Assembly (NCBI GenBank): GCA_963753135.1 | Contig: CAVWBA010000020.1 | Span: 62,001 to 126,000 of the forward strand | Length of the DNA stretch: 64,000 nucleotides | Reading direction: 5' to 3' | From: Roseiarcus sp963753135 | GTDB taxonomy: Bacteria; Pseudomonadota; Alphaproteobacteria; Rhizobiales; Beijerinckiaceae | In this document: positions 18,453 through 27,973 of the stretch, in pieces | Layout of the letters: each line of letters opens with the position of its first letter | Numbering within the stretch: position 1 is the stretch's first letter | The notes under the pieces: model-generated | What the model was told of the DNA's origin: nothing | The model's input: the letters and a program-made list of their open reading frames with translations, nothing else | Databases searched by the model: none | Program-made: the position numbers and the translations under genes

Positions 18453-18775
18453 GGGGCCCGCATTCGGATCCTTCGCGCCGTTAAGGCGGGACTGCGACCG
18501 TCGCCGGATACGGGGTTTGTGCTGGTCTTGATCACCAATCTGTCGTGATCGCACCGCGAATCCAACTGGCTTTGCTGGCGCCTGACTCGTCGCCGCTCAA
18601 TGGAAGCGGTGCGGCTTTGGTCCGCCAGCAAGCCCTGACGCGCGAGCCTTCGCCTGACCCGCCGCTATCCAAGAAGGCGCGCGATGTCATAATTCCACCT
18701 CGGCTTGAGAGCCGAAAAAAGGTTGGGAGCCGGAGACTGCGCCGCGATACAGAGGGCGGATAGAGGACCCCGCCA
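18453..18775. other. intergenic region, 323 bp
   Basis: This stretch lies between usg and the sulfatase gene. I see no coding frame with family features, RNA gene or clear hairpin in it. Confidence 0.6.
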
Positions 18776-20290
18776 ATGACCGCCAAAGCGCCCAACATTC
18801 TCATCGTCATGGCCGATCAAATGGCGCCGGCGTTTCTGCCGGTCTACGGCCATCCGCTCGTCCGCGCGCCGAATATGCTCTCGCTCGCGCGAGACGGCGT
18901 CGTGTTCGACAGCGCCTATTGTGCGAGCCCTTTGTGCGCGCCGTCGCGCGCCTCGTTCATGTCGGGCCTCTTGCCGTCGCGCACGCGCGTCTACGACAAC
19001 GCTGCCGAATTCGCAGCCGACATTCCAACCTTCGCGCATGGCTTACGCGCGCGGGGCTATCGCACCCTTCTCTCCGGCAAGATGCATTTCTGCGGACCCG
19101 ATCAGCTGCATGGATTCGAGCAAAGGCTCACGACCGACATCTATCCCGCCGACTTCAACTGGACGCCGGACTGGGACCGGCCCGAGCATCGCCCGAGCTG
19201 GTATCACAACATGAGCTCGGTGCGCGACGCGGGTTCATGCGTGCGCTCGAACCAGCTCGACTTCGACGACGAGACGGCCTTCATGGCCGAGCGTGCGATC
19301 TTCGATCTCGCCCGATCGAGGGATCCGCGGCCTTTCCTGGTCGTGGCCTCGTTCTCGCATCCGCACGACCCGTTCGCCGTCCCTCAGCGTTACTGGGAAC
19401 TCCACCGCGACGAGGACATCGACATGCCGGCGCCGGGGCTCGCGCTCGATCCGCATTCGCGCCGTCTGCGTGCCGTTTGCGCGATGGATTCCGAGCCGGT
19501 GACGGAAGCGCAAGTGCGCGCCGCGCGTCACGCGTACTACGGCGCCATCGCCTATATCGACGACCAGCTCGGCCGGCTCATGCAGGCTTTGCGCTCGGCC
19601 GCATTGGCCGACGACACAATCGTCATCCTCACCAGCGATCACGGCGAGATGCTGGGCGAGCGCGGCCTCTGGTACAAGATGAGCTTCTTCGAGGGCGCGT
19701 GCCGCGTCCCGCTCGTGATCGCCAGTCCGGGCCGCTTCGAGCCGCGCCGCGTCTCGGCGAGCGTTTCGCTCGTCGATCTCATGCCGACGCTGATCGAACT
19801 TGCGGGCGGGAACATGCAATCGCTCGGCATCGGCGTCGACGGACAGAGCCTGACGTCGCATCTCCGCGGCGCGAGCGGACATGACGAGGCGATCGGCGAA
19901 TATCTGGCCGAAGGGGCGATCGCGCCGATGGTGATGATCCGCCGCGGCCGATACAAATTCATTCACTCGCCTGCCGATCCCGACCAGCTGTTCAATCTTG
20001 AGGATGATCCCGGCGAGCGCTTGAACCTCGTGGACAACCCAAGCTGCGCTGCGCTCGTCGCCGACTTTCGCGCCGAAGTCGGCAAGCGTTGGGACGTCGC
20101 CGAATTGGACGTGCGCGTGCGTTTGAGCCAGCGCCGGCGCCGCTTCGTCGACGCCGCGCTGAGCAAGGGCAAGATCCACGCCTGGGATTTCCAACCGTTC
20201 CGCAAGGCGTCGAAGGAATACATCCGCAACACCATGGACCTCGACGATCTCGAGGCGATGGCAAGATTTCCGCCGGTCGCGCGCCGGTAA
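18776..20290 (+). CDS. betC: choline-sulfatase-type arylsulfatase
   Basis: This 504-residue sulfatase has the formylglycine motif CAPSRASFMSG with Cys54 as the residue to be modified. Metal ligands are in VMADQ near residue 14, and the second metal block is LTSDHGEMLGERGLWYK. The length, the GKMHFCGPDQLHGFEQRLTT block and the C-terminal ALSKGKIHAWDFQPFRKASK match choline-O-sulfatase. That enzyme releases choline and sulfate in the cytoplasm; no signal peptide is seen. The other bet genes are not adjacent, so the substrate call is by similarity. Confidence 0.82.
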   Translation: MTAKAPNILIVMADQMAPAFLPVYGHPLVRAPNMLSLARDGVVFDSAYCASPLCAPSRASFMSGLLPSRTRVYDNAAEFAADIPTFAHGLRARGYRTLLSGKMHFCGPDQLHGFEQRLTTDIYPADFNWTPDWDRPEHRPSWYHNMSSVRDAGSCVRSNQLDFDDETAFMAERAIFDLARSRDPRPFLVVASFSHPHDPFAVPQRYWELHRDEDIDMPAPGLALDPHSRRLRAVCAMDSEPVTEAQVRAARHAYYGAIAYIDDQLGRLMQALRSAALADDTIVILTSDHGEMLGERGLWYKMSFFEGACRVPLVIASPGRFEPRRVSASVSLVDLMPTLIELAGGNMQSLGIGVDGQSLTSHLRGASGHDEAIGEYLAEGAIAPMVMIRRGRYKFIHSPADPDQLFNLEDDPGERLNLVDNPSCAALVADFRAEVGKRWDVAELDVRVRLSQRRRRFVDAALSKGKIHAWDFQPFRKASKEYIRNTMDLDDLEAMARFPPVARR

Positions 20291-20369
20291 CTCTAATCTC
20301 AAGCGGCATAATCTCCAACTCCCCACCGGCCAGAAATCGCGCTAGCCTCTCGGCCCGAGAGGGCCTTTG

Positions 20370-20630
20370 ATGGCGGCCGGGACGAGGAAGCCGATCGATC
20401 TTGCTGAGCGCGCCGCCGGCCGACGCGGCAAGCGTTCGGCCACGGCGGCTCTGGAGGGCGGCTGGCGGCGGGAGACTTTTTGTCTGCCGCGCGACGAAGC
20501 GCGCGCCAAGGCCCGCGAATGGTTCGAGCGCTTCCCCAAGGCCGCCTACATGACGGAGATCGAATCCTGGCGCGAGTTGGCAGGCGATCGGATCGAGTTC
20601 GTCATGCGCCGGTTGCCGTCGGCCGATTGA
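20370..20630 (+). CDS. conserved hypothetical protein
   Basis: An 86-residue basic protein with GAGAGGG placed 5 bases before the ATG. It reads EGGWRRETFCLPRDEARAKA and WFERFPKAAYMTEIESWREL. One cysteine is present and there is no signal peptide or membrane segment. I do not recognise a family. Codon use matches the neighbours, so I consider it real. Confidence 0.6.
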   Translation: MAAGTRKPIDLAERAAGRRGKRSATAALEGGWRRETFCLPRDEARAKAREWFERFPKAAYMTEIESWRELAGDRIEFVMRRLPSAD

Positions 20631-20721
20631 TGCTGATTTCGCAATCTGTTCGCGTCGCATCATCCTGAGACGAAGTTTGGCCCGTCTCGCCACCGGTGAA
20701 ACTATTCGCGTGATGCAGACT

Positions 20722-21392
20722 TCACCGCGCTGACCGTTCTCCGGGTGGGAGAGGCTGTGGATTGAGCGCGGCCAGCAGCGTTTTATCGACGATGCTGATC
20801 CGCGCCCGCTGCGAACCGCAAAGAACACTGTCTGTCCGAGCGCCACCTTCAGCCGCTTCGGATGAGCCTTCGGAGCATCGATCATGACTATAGAGGCTTC
20901 GCTCAACCTCTTCATGTAGTCCGTCGGTGCTCGTCGGTGCGATTTCTGGCGGCGCGGTCACCGTGATGAAGCCGCCGATCTTCGGGTCGGCGGCGTCAGA
21001 GCCAAGCGATCTCTCCGGTCACGCCGAAGGCATGCGAATACATGCTATTGGCCGGCATTTCGGCGCTGTCGAAATGAGCGTGCCCAGACCCGCCCTGCAC
21101 CGCGAACCGGGCGTCGCGGCCGAGGCGGTCGACCACAGAATCACATCGTTGTTCTTGATATGCAAGTTGGCCGGTTCCACGCTGAAGGCGCCGTTCGCCA
21201 GGCGACAGTGACGTAGTGCGTCTGCGACGCCGCGCCTTTCTCCGCCTCCACGACAATCTCGAATCCGGTATGGTGACCGGGCGGGGCGATACCGCCCGGC
21301 GCGCCCACGGCATAGACATAGCGGCCGGAATGGGTGAAGCGATGGGCGAAAGTGTCGCCGAGGCGGAGATAGCGGCTATCGAGACTGTTCAT
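20722..21392 (-). pseudogene. cupredoxin-like protein gene, broken by about five frame changes
   Basis: The start MNSLDSRYLRLGDTFAHRFT (21392) leads into GRYVYAVG and GHHTGFEIVVE, the F-x-H-x-F...G-x-Y-x-Y pattern of a cupredoxin fold. A second such unit follows across frame changes: NGAFSVEPANLHIKNNDVIL, GGSGHAHFDSAEMPANSMYS, HAFGVTGEIAWL and GGFITVTAPPE. A third partial unit is VALGQTVFFAVRSG. The end is DKTLLAALNPQPLPPGERSA. The ATG overlaps the stop of the upstream gene. No in-frame stop is needed to explain the breaks, only single-base shifts, so sequence error and young decay are both possible. Metal binding is inferred only. Confidence 0.55.
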
Positions 21393-22188
21393 GGCGCACT
21401 CTCAGCGGCGATGCTAGCGGTGACGACGAGCTCGGCCTTGTCGGTCTGCTGGACGACGCAGTCGAGCGCGGTGATATCGATCGAGACCGCCGGATCTGTG
21501 GCCGGCGACTGGGAGCCCTGTTGAACCGCCGGCTCCTTATAGATCGTGAACGTCAGTCCGGAGAGGATCGCGGTCAGGAGCGGCCCGAGCAAGCCGGTGA
21601 TTTCGGCAACGCGATCGCAGCCAACACGCCGGCGATCAGCCCCCGAGCAGCGGTCCGATGAACGGAATAAAGGAAACAGCCGCGCCGATCGCGACGCCGA
21701 GCGCAGCGAGGATTGCCGCCGCCGCCACGCTAAGATTTAGGGCCGGCACGGAAAGAATTTTGACGTCAATGATCCAGTCGCCGCCGGAGAGGTGCGGCAA
21801 CACCTCGAAATCCGCCGAGAATGTCACGAGTCGAGTAGTTGAACGGAATCGTGATGGTCGGAAAGGTGATACAAATGGTCGGCGTGCAGACCTTGCCGAC
21901 GCAGGGGATATCCACACAGACCTGCGGAAGGCAGAAATTCAGGAAGCTGAGGTCGAGCCGAATGAGAGCGTGAGGCTGTAATTGAGCGAGATATTGGCGA
22001 GACCAATTGTTTTTGGCGGCGTCAGAGTTACCGTGCCGCCCGAGAGCGACGCGCTCGCGCCGGCGCTGGCGTTAAACGGGCCAAGACTACCCGTGGTGGG
22101 ACCCGCACTGCGCTGCCCAGTAAAGTTTCGGCGTCGTGCAGCACCGGGTAACTGCAGTCTGATCGGCGGCGAGGGTGACATCCGACAT
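21389..22188 (-). pseudogene. uncharacterised Cys-rich, hydrophobic-helix protein gene, broken by about four frame changes
   Basis: The gene starts with ATG at 22188 behind AAGGGAGA and reads MSDVTLAADQTAVTRCCTTP. Across frames it continues with a Gly/Ser-rich beta-strand region (FNASAGASASLSGGTVTLTP). A cysteine cluster follows (FLNFCLPQVCVDIPCVGKVC, TPTICITFP). Then comes a long hydrophobic segment (AAAAILAALGVAIGAAVSFI, PFIGPLLGG) and the end KAELVVTASIAAESAP. I do not recognise the family. It overlaps the cupredoxin-like gene by four bases, so the two were translationally coupled. Confidence 0.5.
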
Positions 22189-22201
22189 GGGCAAATCTCC
22201 C

Positions 22202-22849
22202 TTAAGTGATGTCTCCGAAGACCTCGATCTGGTCGGCAGCCGCACCGGACCCTGCTGCAACGTGAGTGAGACGCCGTCGAGAGTGAAGACGTTGAATGGC
22301 ACCGTCACCTGGCCGAGCGCCCAGCGCAGGATTGCTGTGAGAATGCATTCCAAAATCTGCTCGATCGCGGCGTCCTTGATGCCAGTGACCTTGACCGTGA
22401 CGAGGGTGATCCCGATGGATCCGGAGCCTGGAGTGGAATGACGACCAAGGGCGCACACAGTGCGGCGAGCTTCAGCGCGAACACGATTTCATGAGCGCCC
22501 CTGTCTCGTCGACGGCCCTTTTCCTGGCCGCAGAGGAAGCGCACCTGCACATCGGTATAGAGCGTGAACTGGTCGACGCCCGGCGGGAGCGCCTCGGTGG
22601 ATTGTCCTTTGGCGCGATATCCACCGTCGGGATGCTGAAGCGCTAAACACATTCAGCCCCGACAAGAAGCTCGGCAGGCTGCTGGTGTCGAGCAGCGTAC
22701 TAAGTTTTGGTTGGTGGCGTAGAAGGGCGTGCCGTAGGCCAGCAAGTGCGGGCGGGCTGTGAAGACACATCGAAAAGTGATCGATCCCGTTTGACTGATG
22801 CCGCCGAATAAATGATGGGCGCCTGTAACTCGCTGCCCCCCTACAATAA
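22202..22849 (-). pseudogene. uncharacterised protein gene, possibly lipid-binding (TULIP-like), broken by about five frame changes
   Basis: Reading across frames gives a protein of about 210 residues. Segments in order are VTGAHHLFGGISQTGSITF, LLAYGTPFYATN, LDTSSLPSFLSGLNVFS, GVDQFTLYTDVQVRFLCGQE and AHEIVFALKLAALCAPLVVI. The last block is VTGIKDAAIEQILECILTAI, LRWALGQVTVPFNVFTLDGV and DQIEVFGDIT. The alternation of amphipathic helix and beta strands resembles tubular lipid-binding domains, but this is a guess from pattern only. No ATG or GTG fits the N-terminus, so the start is uncertain. It is the first gene of the broken three-gene cluster. Confidence 0.45.
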
Positions 22850-23099
22850 TGACAATTTAAAAAACAAGAAGAAGCAAAAACAAAAGTTACGCGTATTGGT
22901 AGGAGATGAAGCGCGGCAAGACAAGCCTAAAATTGTTATGTGGCGCGGGCTTTCTCCGCCTGCTCGAAGTCGGAGCCGTCAGAGGGCGGGGAAGAAGAGA
23001 AGTAGGCGCCGTTGTCGCTGAACGTCCATCCCCATATAAGGGCGAAGCTGCCGCGGCTGGGCCGAGAGGGCCCGCACGGCAGCGCTTAAGATTCGGGGG
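22850..23099. other. intergenic region before trxB
   Basis: The left end (22850-22890) is A-rich. Read on the minus strand it gives TTGTTTTTTAAATTGTCATT, which could hold the promoter of the broken three-gene cluster. The rest is GC-rich, and no gene is supported. Confidence 0.4.
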
Positions 23100-24071
23100 T
23101 TGGAGTTGTCTGCGTCCAGAATTGAGCGCCTCGTCATAATTGGCGCCGGGCCGGCCGCTTATACGGCCGCGATTTACGCCGCGCGCGCTCTCCTGAAGCC
23201 GCTGGTCCTGGCCGGCTTCGAGCAAGGCGGCCAACTGATGACCACGACCGACGTGGAGAACTATCCAGGATTCGCCGAGCCGATCCAGGGCCCGTGGCTG
23301 ATGGAGCAGATGCGGGCGCAGGCGGAAAACGTCGGCGCGCGCATCGAGGGCGAGTACGTGGTCGGCCTCGAGCTCGGACAGCGGCCGTTCATTGTCCGCT
23401 GCGACAGCGGGCGCACGATCGCGGCCGAGGCAATCATTCTCGCAACCGGAGCGAAGGCCAAATGGCTTGGCCTCGAGAGCGAACATTCGTTCAAAGGCTT
23501 TGGCGTCTCGGCCTGCGCGACCTGCGACGGATTCTTCTTCCGCGGCAAGAGGGTGGCCGTCATCGGCGGCGGCAATACCGCTGTCGAGGAGGCGCTGCAT
23601 CTCTCCAACATCGCCGCTCATGTCACCGTGATCCATCGCCGCAACTCGTTCCGGGCGGAGAAAATCCTGCGCGAGCGGCTCGCGTCCCGCCACAACGTCT
23701 CGATCCGCTGGAACACTGTCGTCGAGTCCGTTCTGGGGGAAGCGCCGCCGAGCGGCGTGACCGCCATCAGGCTGGAGAACGTAGTGACCGGCGCGCTTGA
23801 CGATCTCACGGTCGACGGCGTGTTCGTCGCCATCGGGCATGAGCCGGCGACGGATCTCGTACGCGGCCAGCTGGCGCTCAAGACCAACGGCTACGTCCAG
23901 ACGGCGCCCGGCTCGACGGCGACCAGCATCGAGGGCGTGTTCGCCGCAGGCGACGTGGCGGACGACGTGTTCCGTCAGGCGGTTACGGCCGCCGGTCTCG
24001 GCTGCATGGCTGCGCTCGAGGCCGAGCGCTGGCTGGCCGCCCAGGAGCCGAACCGAGCGGCGGCCGAATAA
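23100..24071 (+). CDS. trxB: thioredoxin reductase (NADPH)
   Basis: This flavoprotein of 323 residues reduces thioredoxin with NADPH. The FAD motif is GAGPAAYTAAIYAARA (the third glycine of the usual motif is Ala). The redox pair Cys139-Ala-Thr-Cys142 is in VSACATCDGFFF, the NADPH motif is IGGGNTAVEEAL, and VFAAGDVADD is the second FAD block. No ATG start exists; TTG at 23100 or 23106 must be used. A lysR-type gene follows, as in other Rhizobiales where lsrB is next to trxB. Confidence 0.93.
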   Translation: MELSASRIERLVIIGAGPAAYTAAIYAARALLKPLVLAGFEQGGQLMTTTDVENYPGFAEPIQGPWLMEQMRAQAENVGARIEGEYVVGLELGQRPFIVRCDSGRTIAAEAIILATGAKAKWLGLESEHSFKGFGVSACATCDGFFFRGKRVAVIGGGNTAVEEALHLSNIAAHVTVIHRRNSFRAEKILRERLASRHNVSIRWNTVVESVLGEAPPSGVTAIRLENVVTGALDDLTVDGVFVAIGHEPATDLVRGQLALKTNGYVQTAPGSTATSIEGVFAAGDVADDVFRQAVTAAGLGCMAALEAERWLAAQEPNRAAAE

Positions 24072-24143
24072 GGAACGCCGACGCCGGCGCTAGGGAATAA
24101 ACGCGCAATATTGCAAAGGCTCCGCGGGGCCGAGGAAACGTTC

Positions 24144-25038
24144 ATGGATTGGGATAAGCTGCGCGTCTTTCAGGCGGCCGCGGATGCTGGGTCGTTTACG
24201 CATGCGGGCGAGACGCTGGGCCTCAGCCAGTCGGCGGTCAGCCGGCAGGTCGGAGCGCTGGAGGCCGACCTCGGCGCGCCATTGTTTCATCGCCACGCTC
24301 GCGGCCTCATTCTGACCGAGCAGGGCGAAATGCTGCTCGGCGCCGTGCGCGACGTGGTCCTCAAGCTCGACGCCGTGCGCTCGCCGGCTCATCGACAGCC
24401 GCGAGAAGCCGCATGGCGAATTGCGGGTCACGACGACGCTCGGCCTCGGCGCGAATTGGCTGGCGCCGCGACTCGGCGAATTCGTCGATCTCTATCCTGA
24501 GATCAAGCTGCAACTGTTGTTGTCGGACGACGACCTCGACCTCGGGATGCGCGAAGCCGACGTCGCGCTGAGATTGCGGGAGCCGAGCCAGCCGGACCTC
24601 ATTCGGCGGCGCCTGTTCACCGTGCATTTCCATGCCTACGCTTCGGCGGACTATCTGAGAAAGCACCCCCAGCCGCGCAAGGTGGAGGATCTCGACCAGC
24701 ATCATCTGGTCGCTTTCGGCGCGCCGACCGCCACCCACCTGCTTTACGATCTTAACTCGCTTCTGAGCGTTGGGCGCGACCCGAAGAACCCCCGCATGCC
24801 GCAGATCACGGTCAACAATCTCGCGGCGATGACGCATGCCGTGGAACACGAAGTCGGCATCGCCGTGTTGCCGGACTATTGCGTACAGCCAGAGTCGGGG
24901 CTCGTGCGCCTGTTGCCGCAGGCGGACATGCCGGAGATGGACTGCTTCCTGGTCTACACCGAGGAGCTCAAGAATGTCGCGCGAGTTCAGGCCTTTCGCG
25001 ACTTTCTCATCACCACGGCGCAGCGCTGGCGCTACTGA
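24144..25038 (+). CDS. LysR-family regulator, LsrB/VtlR-like, frameshifted near 24383
   Basis: The regulator is about 297 residues when read across one frame change. The helix-turn-helix lies in MDWDKLRVFQAAADAGSFTH and AGETLGLSQSAVSRQVGALE. The effector domain has LRVTTTLGLGANWLAPRLGE, ITVNNLAAMTHAVEHEVGIA and FRDFLITTAQRW. The start, the LFHRHARGLILTEQGEML block and the position after trxB match LsrB/VtlR of Sinorhizobium and Agrobacterium, which control redox and envelope genes there. The shift between LKLDAVRS and LIDSREKPHGE separates the two halves. Confidence 0.8.
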
Positions 25039-25570
25039 TGGAACCGTCGCTCGCCGTCAGCCGCTCGACCCGTCCTTTAGGGCAACTTGCTGTCGGATAG
25101 AGGTGGCCGAAAGGGACGGCTCGGACGACAAATTATTGCAGAAAATCAGAAATGCGGTTAAGCTCGCCCCATGAACAATCCTGCGCTTCCGTATGCAAAG
25201 ACCACGGGTTCCCGTTCCGGCGCTCTCAACGCGACGGAAAAGGGGCGCGAAGAATTCTTCCGCGAAAATCTCCCCGTAACTCATTGAAAAGTATCGATTT
25301 AGACGAGAGAATCCAAGGAAATCCAAGAGAAACCAAACCTCCTGGCGCGGGATTTCGCAGCGAAACGGCCGCGAACCAAGAAAACCCAAACGGATCGACC
25401 GGGCCAATGTCGCGGCCTGCTGCCGAGAAGGCCAAACCGAACTCCGGCCAAATGCAAAGCGCCCTAGACGTCATGTTCGCGGGCTCGCGCCGGTGGCCCG
25501 CCCTTTCGTGGAGGTAGAACGAGGGTTGCTTGGGCGGACCGAGCCGAGCCTCATGCACGGAGGGCGGACC
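25039..25570. other. intergenic region and left end of the IS110 element
   Basis: There is no supported gene. The stretch 25305-25345 is purine-rich with short AATCCAAG repeats. The part next to the transposase (about 25480-25570) is GC-rich and foldable (for example CGGGC and GCCCG arms at about 25481-25502). It is where an IS110-type guide RNA could be encoded. Confidence 0.45.
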
Positions 25571-26860
25571 ATGGAGAAGTATAGCGAAGTTTTGGTGGCT
25601 TTCGATGTCGCCAAGAAGAAGCACGCCGTGGCGATCGCGGAGGGTGGCCGGACCAGGGAAGTCCGGTTTATAGGCGATGTTGAGAACAATCCTGCGCCGA
25701 TCGAGCGGACGATCAAAAGACTGGCTAACCGATACGACCGGCTGCATGTCTGCTTCGAGGCCGGGCCTACGGGATACGGGCTCTATCGCCAGGTGCAGGC
25801 GCTCGGGCATGACTGCATGGTGGTTGCTCCGGCGCTGATCCCGAAACGAGCGGGTGAACGGATCAAGACGAACCGTCGGGATGCGGTCACTCTGGCGCGT
25901 CTTCATCGGGCGGGTGAGCTCACGGGAGTGTGGGCGCCCGACCCGGCCCATGAGGCGGTCCGGGACCTTGTTCGCGCCCGTGAGGCGTCGGCTGACGATC
26001 TTCGGCGCAAGCGCCAGCAGCTTCTCTCTTTCCTGCTCAGGCACAGCCGGATTTACAGCGGCGGCGGGCACTGGACGCTGGCGCATCGGCGCTGGCTCGC
26101 CGATCAGAAGTTCGACCATGCCGCCCAGCAGATCGTCTTTCAGGAAGCCATTGACGCGATCGAAGATTCTCTGCAGCGCCTGCGCCGTCTCGAGAAGCAA
26201 CTCGCCCTCATCGTGCCGGAATGGTCCATGGCCCCGGTGGTGAAAGCTTACCAGGCGATGCGCGGCGCGTCGTTTCTCGTCGCCGTGACCTTCGCCGCCG
26301 AGATCGGCGACGTGCGCCGGTTCGATACGCCAAGACAGCTGGCATCTTTCCTCGGGCTTGTTCCGGCGGAAAGCTCAACAGGCGACACAATCAGACGGAA
26401 GGGCCTCACCCTGGCAGGCAACCGGCGCGCGCGGCGGGCGCTCGTCGAGGCGGCCTGGACCTATCGTTATCCGGCAAGGGTCAGCGAGACCTTGAGAGCG
26501 CGGCTCGAAGGGCTGCCCAAGCCTGTGCGCGACATCGCCTGGAAAGCGCAGGTCCGTCTGTGCGCCCGCTATCGTCGCCTCAGCGCCACGGGCAAGAAGC
26601 CGCCCGTCGTCGTGGCCGCGATCGCCCGCGAGATGGCGGCTTTCCTGTGGGCGATCGGACGGGAGGTCGCGCCCGCGTAAGGAGCGACCTCTTTCTCCCG
26701 CTGCGCAGACCCGGGAGCGGAGCACGAAGGTGGGGAACTCCCGTCGCTAGTTATGTGGCCGGGCTTCGCGCCCGACGCCCGTCCTCTAGACCGAGGATAG
26801 CCCCGAGACGAAGACACGGAAGGCGGTAACCAACCCGCGGATAAGAGTTTGATCAACCGT
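25480..26860 (+). mobile_element. IS110-family insertion sequence (ends approximate)
   Basis: The element is defined by its transposase. IS110 elements lack long terminal inverted repeats and make no reliable target duplication, so I could not fix the ends by eye. Non-coding stretches of roughly 90 bp on the left and 170 bp on the right of the transposase look structured. It sits between the lsrB-like gene and the polysaccharide cluster. Confidence 0.6.
25571..26680 (+). CDS. IS110 family transposase (DEDD recombinase)
   Basis: This protein of about 369 residues starts MEKYSEVLVAFDVAKKKHAV at 25571; the 26 upstream in-frame codons do not look coding. The RuvC-like domain supplies acidic residues in VAFDVAK, CFEAGPTGYGLYR and TNRRDAVTLARL. 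The C-terminal Transposase_20 domain (GASFLVAVTFAAEIGDVRRF, LASFLGLVPAESSTGDTIRR) carries the serine that attacks DNA. The reading frame is intact, so the element may be active. Family members are guided by an element-encoded RNA. Confidence 0.93.
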   Translation: MEKYSEVLVAFDVAKKKHAVAIAEGGRTREVRFIGDVENNPAPIERTIKRLANRYDRLHVCFEAGPTGYGLYRQVQALGHDCMVVAPALIPKRAGERIKTNRRDAVTLARLHRAGELTGVWAPDPAHEAVRDLVRAREASADDLRRKRQQLLSFLLRHSRIYSGGGHWTLAHRRWLADQKFDHAAQQIVFQEAIDAIEDSLQRLRRLEKQLALIVPEWSMAPVVKAYQAMRGASFLVAVTFAAEIGDVRRFDTPRQLASFLGLVPAESSTGDTIRRKGLTLAGNRRARRALVEAAWTYRYPARVSETLRARLEGLPKPVRDIAWKAQVRLCARYRRLSATGKKPPVVVAAIAREMAAFLWAIGREVAPA

Positions 26861-26971
26861 CGTCTCTCGCTCCGCTCCCAGCTCTGCGCAGCTCCAGCCT
26901 ATTCCTGCCGACGGCCATCTCACCGCTCGGCCGCTCGATTGCGTCCGAGCCCTTGACGGCGAACATAAGAG

Positions 26972-27973
26972 CTAGAACAGCCGGTCCTTCCAGGTCTTCG
27001 GCGTCTTCTCGTTGATGATCTCGAGATCGATGTGATACTTGAAGTCGCGGGTGCCGCGCTTCTTGATCGCCTCGACCATATGCGCCAAACCCGTGTCGAG
27101 ATCGACCGACGTTTTATAGTTCAGCAGCTTCCTGGCCTTGTCGGACGAGCAAGAGGCGTGCTCGACTTCCTGCGGCCGCCCGGTCATGAAGATGGGATCG
27201 AGATTGAACTGAAGCTGATTGGCGATTCGCTCGGCGAGCTCGATGATCGTGATCGTCTCCTCGTCCGGACCAATATTGATGGTCTCGCCGACGACGTTGT
27301 CGCGGAACGCCATCTCCTTCAAGCAATAGAGACAGTCGTCGATGAAGGAGAAGCACCGCTTCTGCTTGCCGTTCCCATAAATGATGGGTTGGCGTCCCTG
27401 CAGCATCAGATTGATCATGATGGACGCCACGTTGCGGAACGGATCGTCCCATTTCTGTCGGGGACCGATGATGTTGTGGGGCACCGCGATCACATATTCG
27501 ACGCCATGTACGGTGCATAGATTGCGCAGAATGTCCTCGGCGGCGAGCTTGCCGATTCCATAGGGATCCTGCGGCTTTGGCTTCTGGTCCTCGGTGAACG
27601 GCGGCTTGAGCGCGCCGTAGCGCGCCATGGAAGAGCAGAAGACGATTCGCTTCGCGCGATTGGCGACCGCGGCGGAGAAAATCGCGACCGAAGCCCCAAC
27701 GATATTCTGCGTTACGAAGTGGGGCGAGAATACCGAGAGGCCCTCGTAGGCCGTCGCGGCGCAATGATAATAAATGTCGGAGCCTTCCGACACCTTTTGG
27801 ATGTGATTGAAGTCGTTGCAGTCGAACTGGTGAAAATCAACCTTTGAGGGCACATTGTCGAGTTCCCCGCCGATCAGGTTATCGACCCCCACAACGTGAT
27901 GTCCGTCGGCAATCATCGCATCAGCCAAATGGCTGCCGAGAAACCCCGCGACCCCCGTAATGAATACCTTCAT
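26972..27973 (-). CDS. NAD-dependent nucleotide-sugar epimerase/dehydratase
   Basis: This 333-residue extended SDR has the Rossmann motif VFITGVAGFLGSHLADAM at the start, the serine block VFCSSMARYG and the catalytic YGIGK (YxxxK). HNIIGPRQKW is the substrate loop. It is close to UDP-glucose/UDP-GlcNAc 4-epimerases and related enzymes; the exact sugar is not determinable. It lies at the 3' end of the minus-strand surface-polysaccharide cluster, 158 bases from the next gene, and should supply an activated sugar. Confidence 0.88.
   Translation of the reverse strand: MKVFITGVAGFLGSHLADAMIADGHHVVGVDNLIGGELDNVPSKVDFHQFDCNDFNHIQKVSEGSDIYYHCAATAYEGLSVFSPHFVTQNIVGASVAIFSAAVANRAKRIVFCSSMARYGALKPPFTEDQKPKPQDPYGIGKLAAEDILRNLCTVHGVEYVIAVPHNIIGPRQKWDDPFRNVASIMINLMLQGRQPIIYGNGKQKRCFSFIDDCLYCLKEMAFRDNVVGETINIGPDEETITIIELAERIANQLQFNLDPIFMTGRPQEVEHASCSSDKARKLLNYKTSVDLDTGLAHMVEAIKKRGTRDFKYHIDLEIINEKTPKTWKDRLF

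Noticed and set aside
19235..20326. A 363-codon minus-strand frame opposite the sulfatase gene
   Set aside because: Antisense shadow of a complete sulfatase with all motifs.
25226..26200. A 324-codon minus-strand frame across the IS110 transposase
   Set aside because: Antisense to the transposase and its leader; no homologous features.
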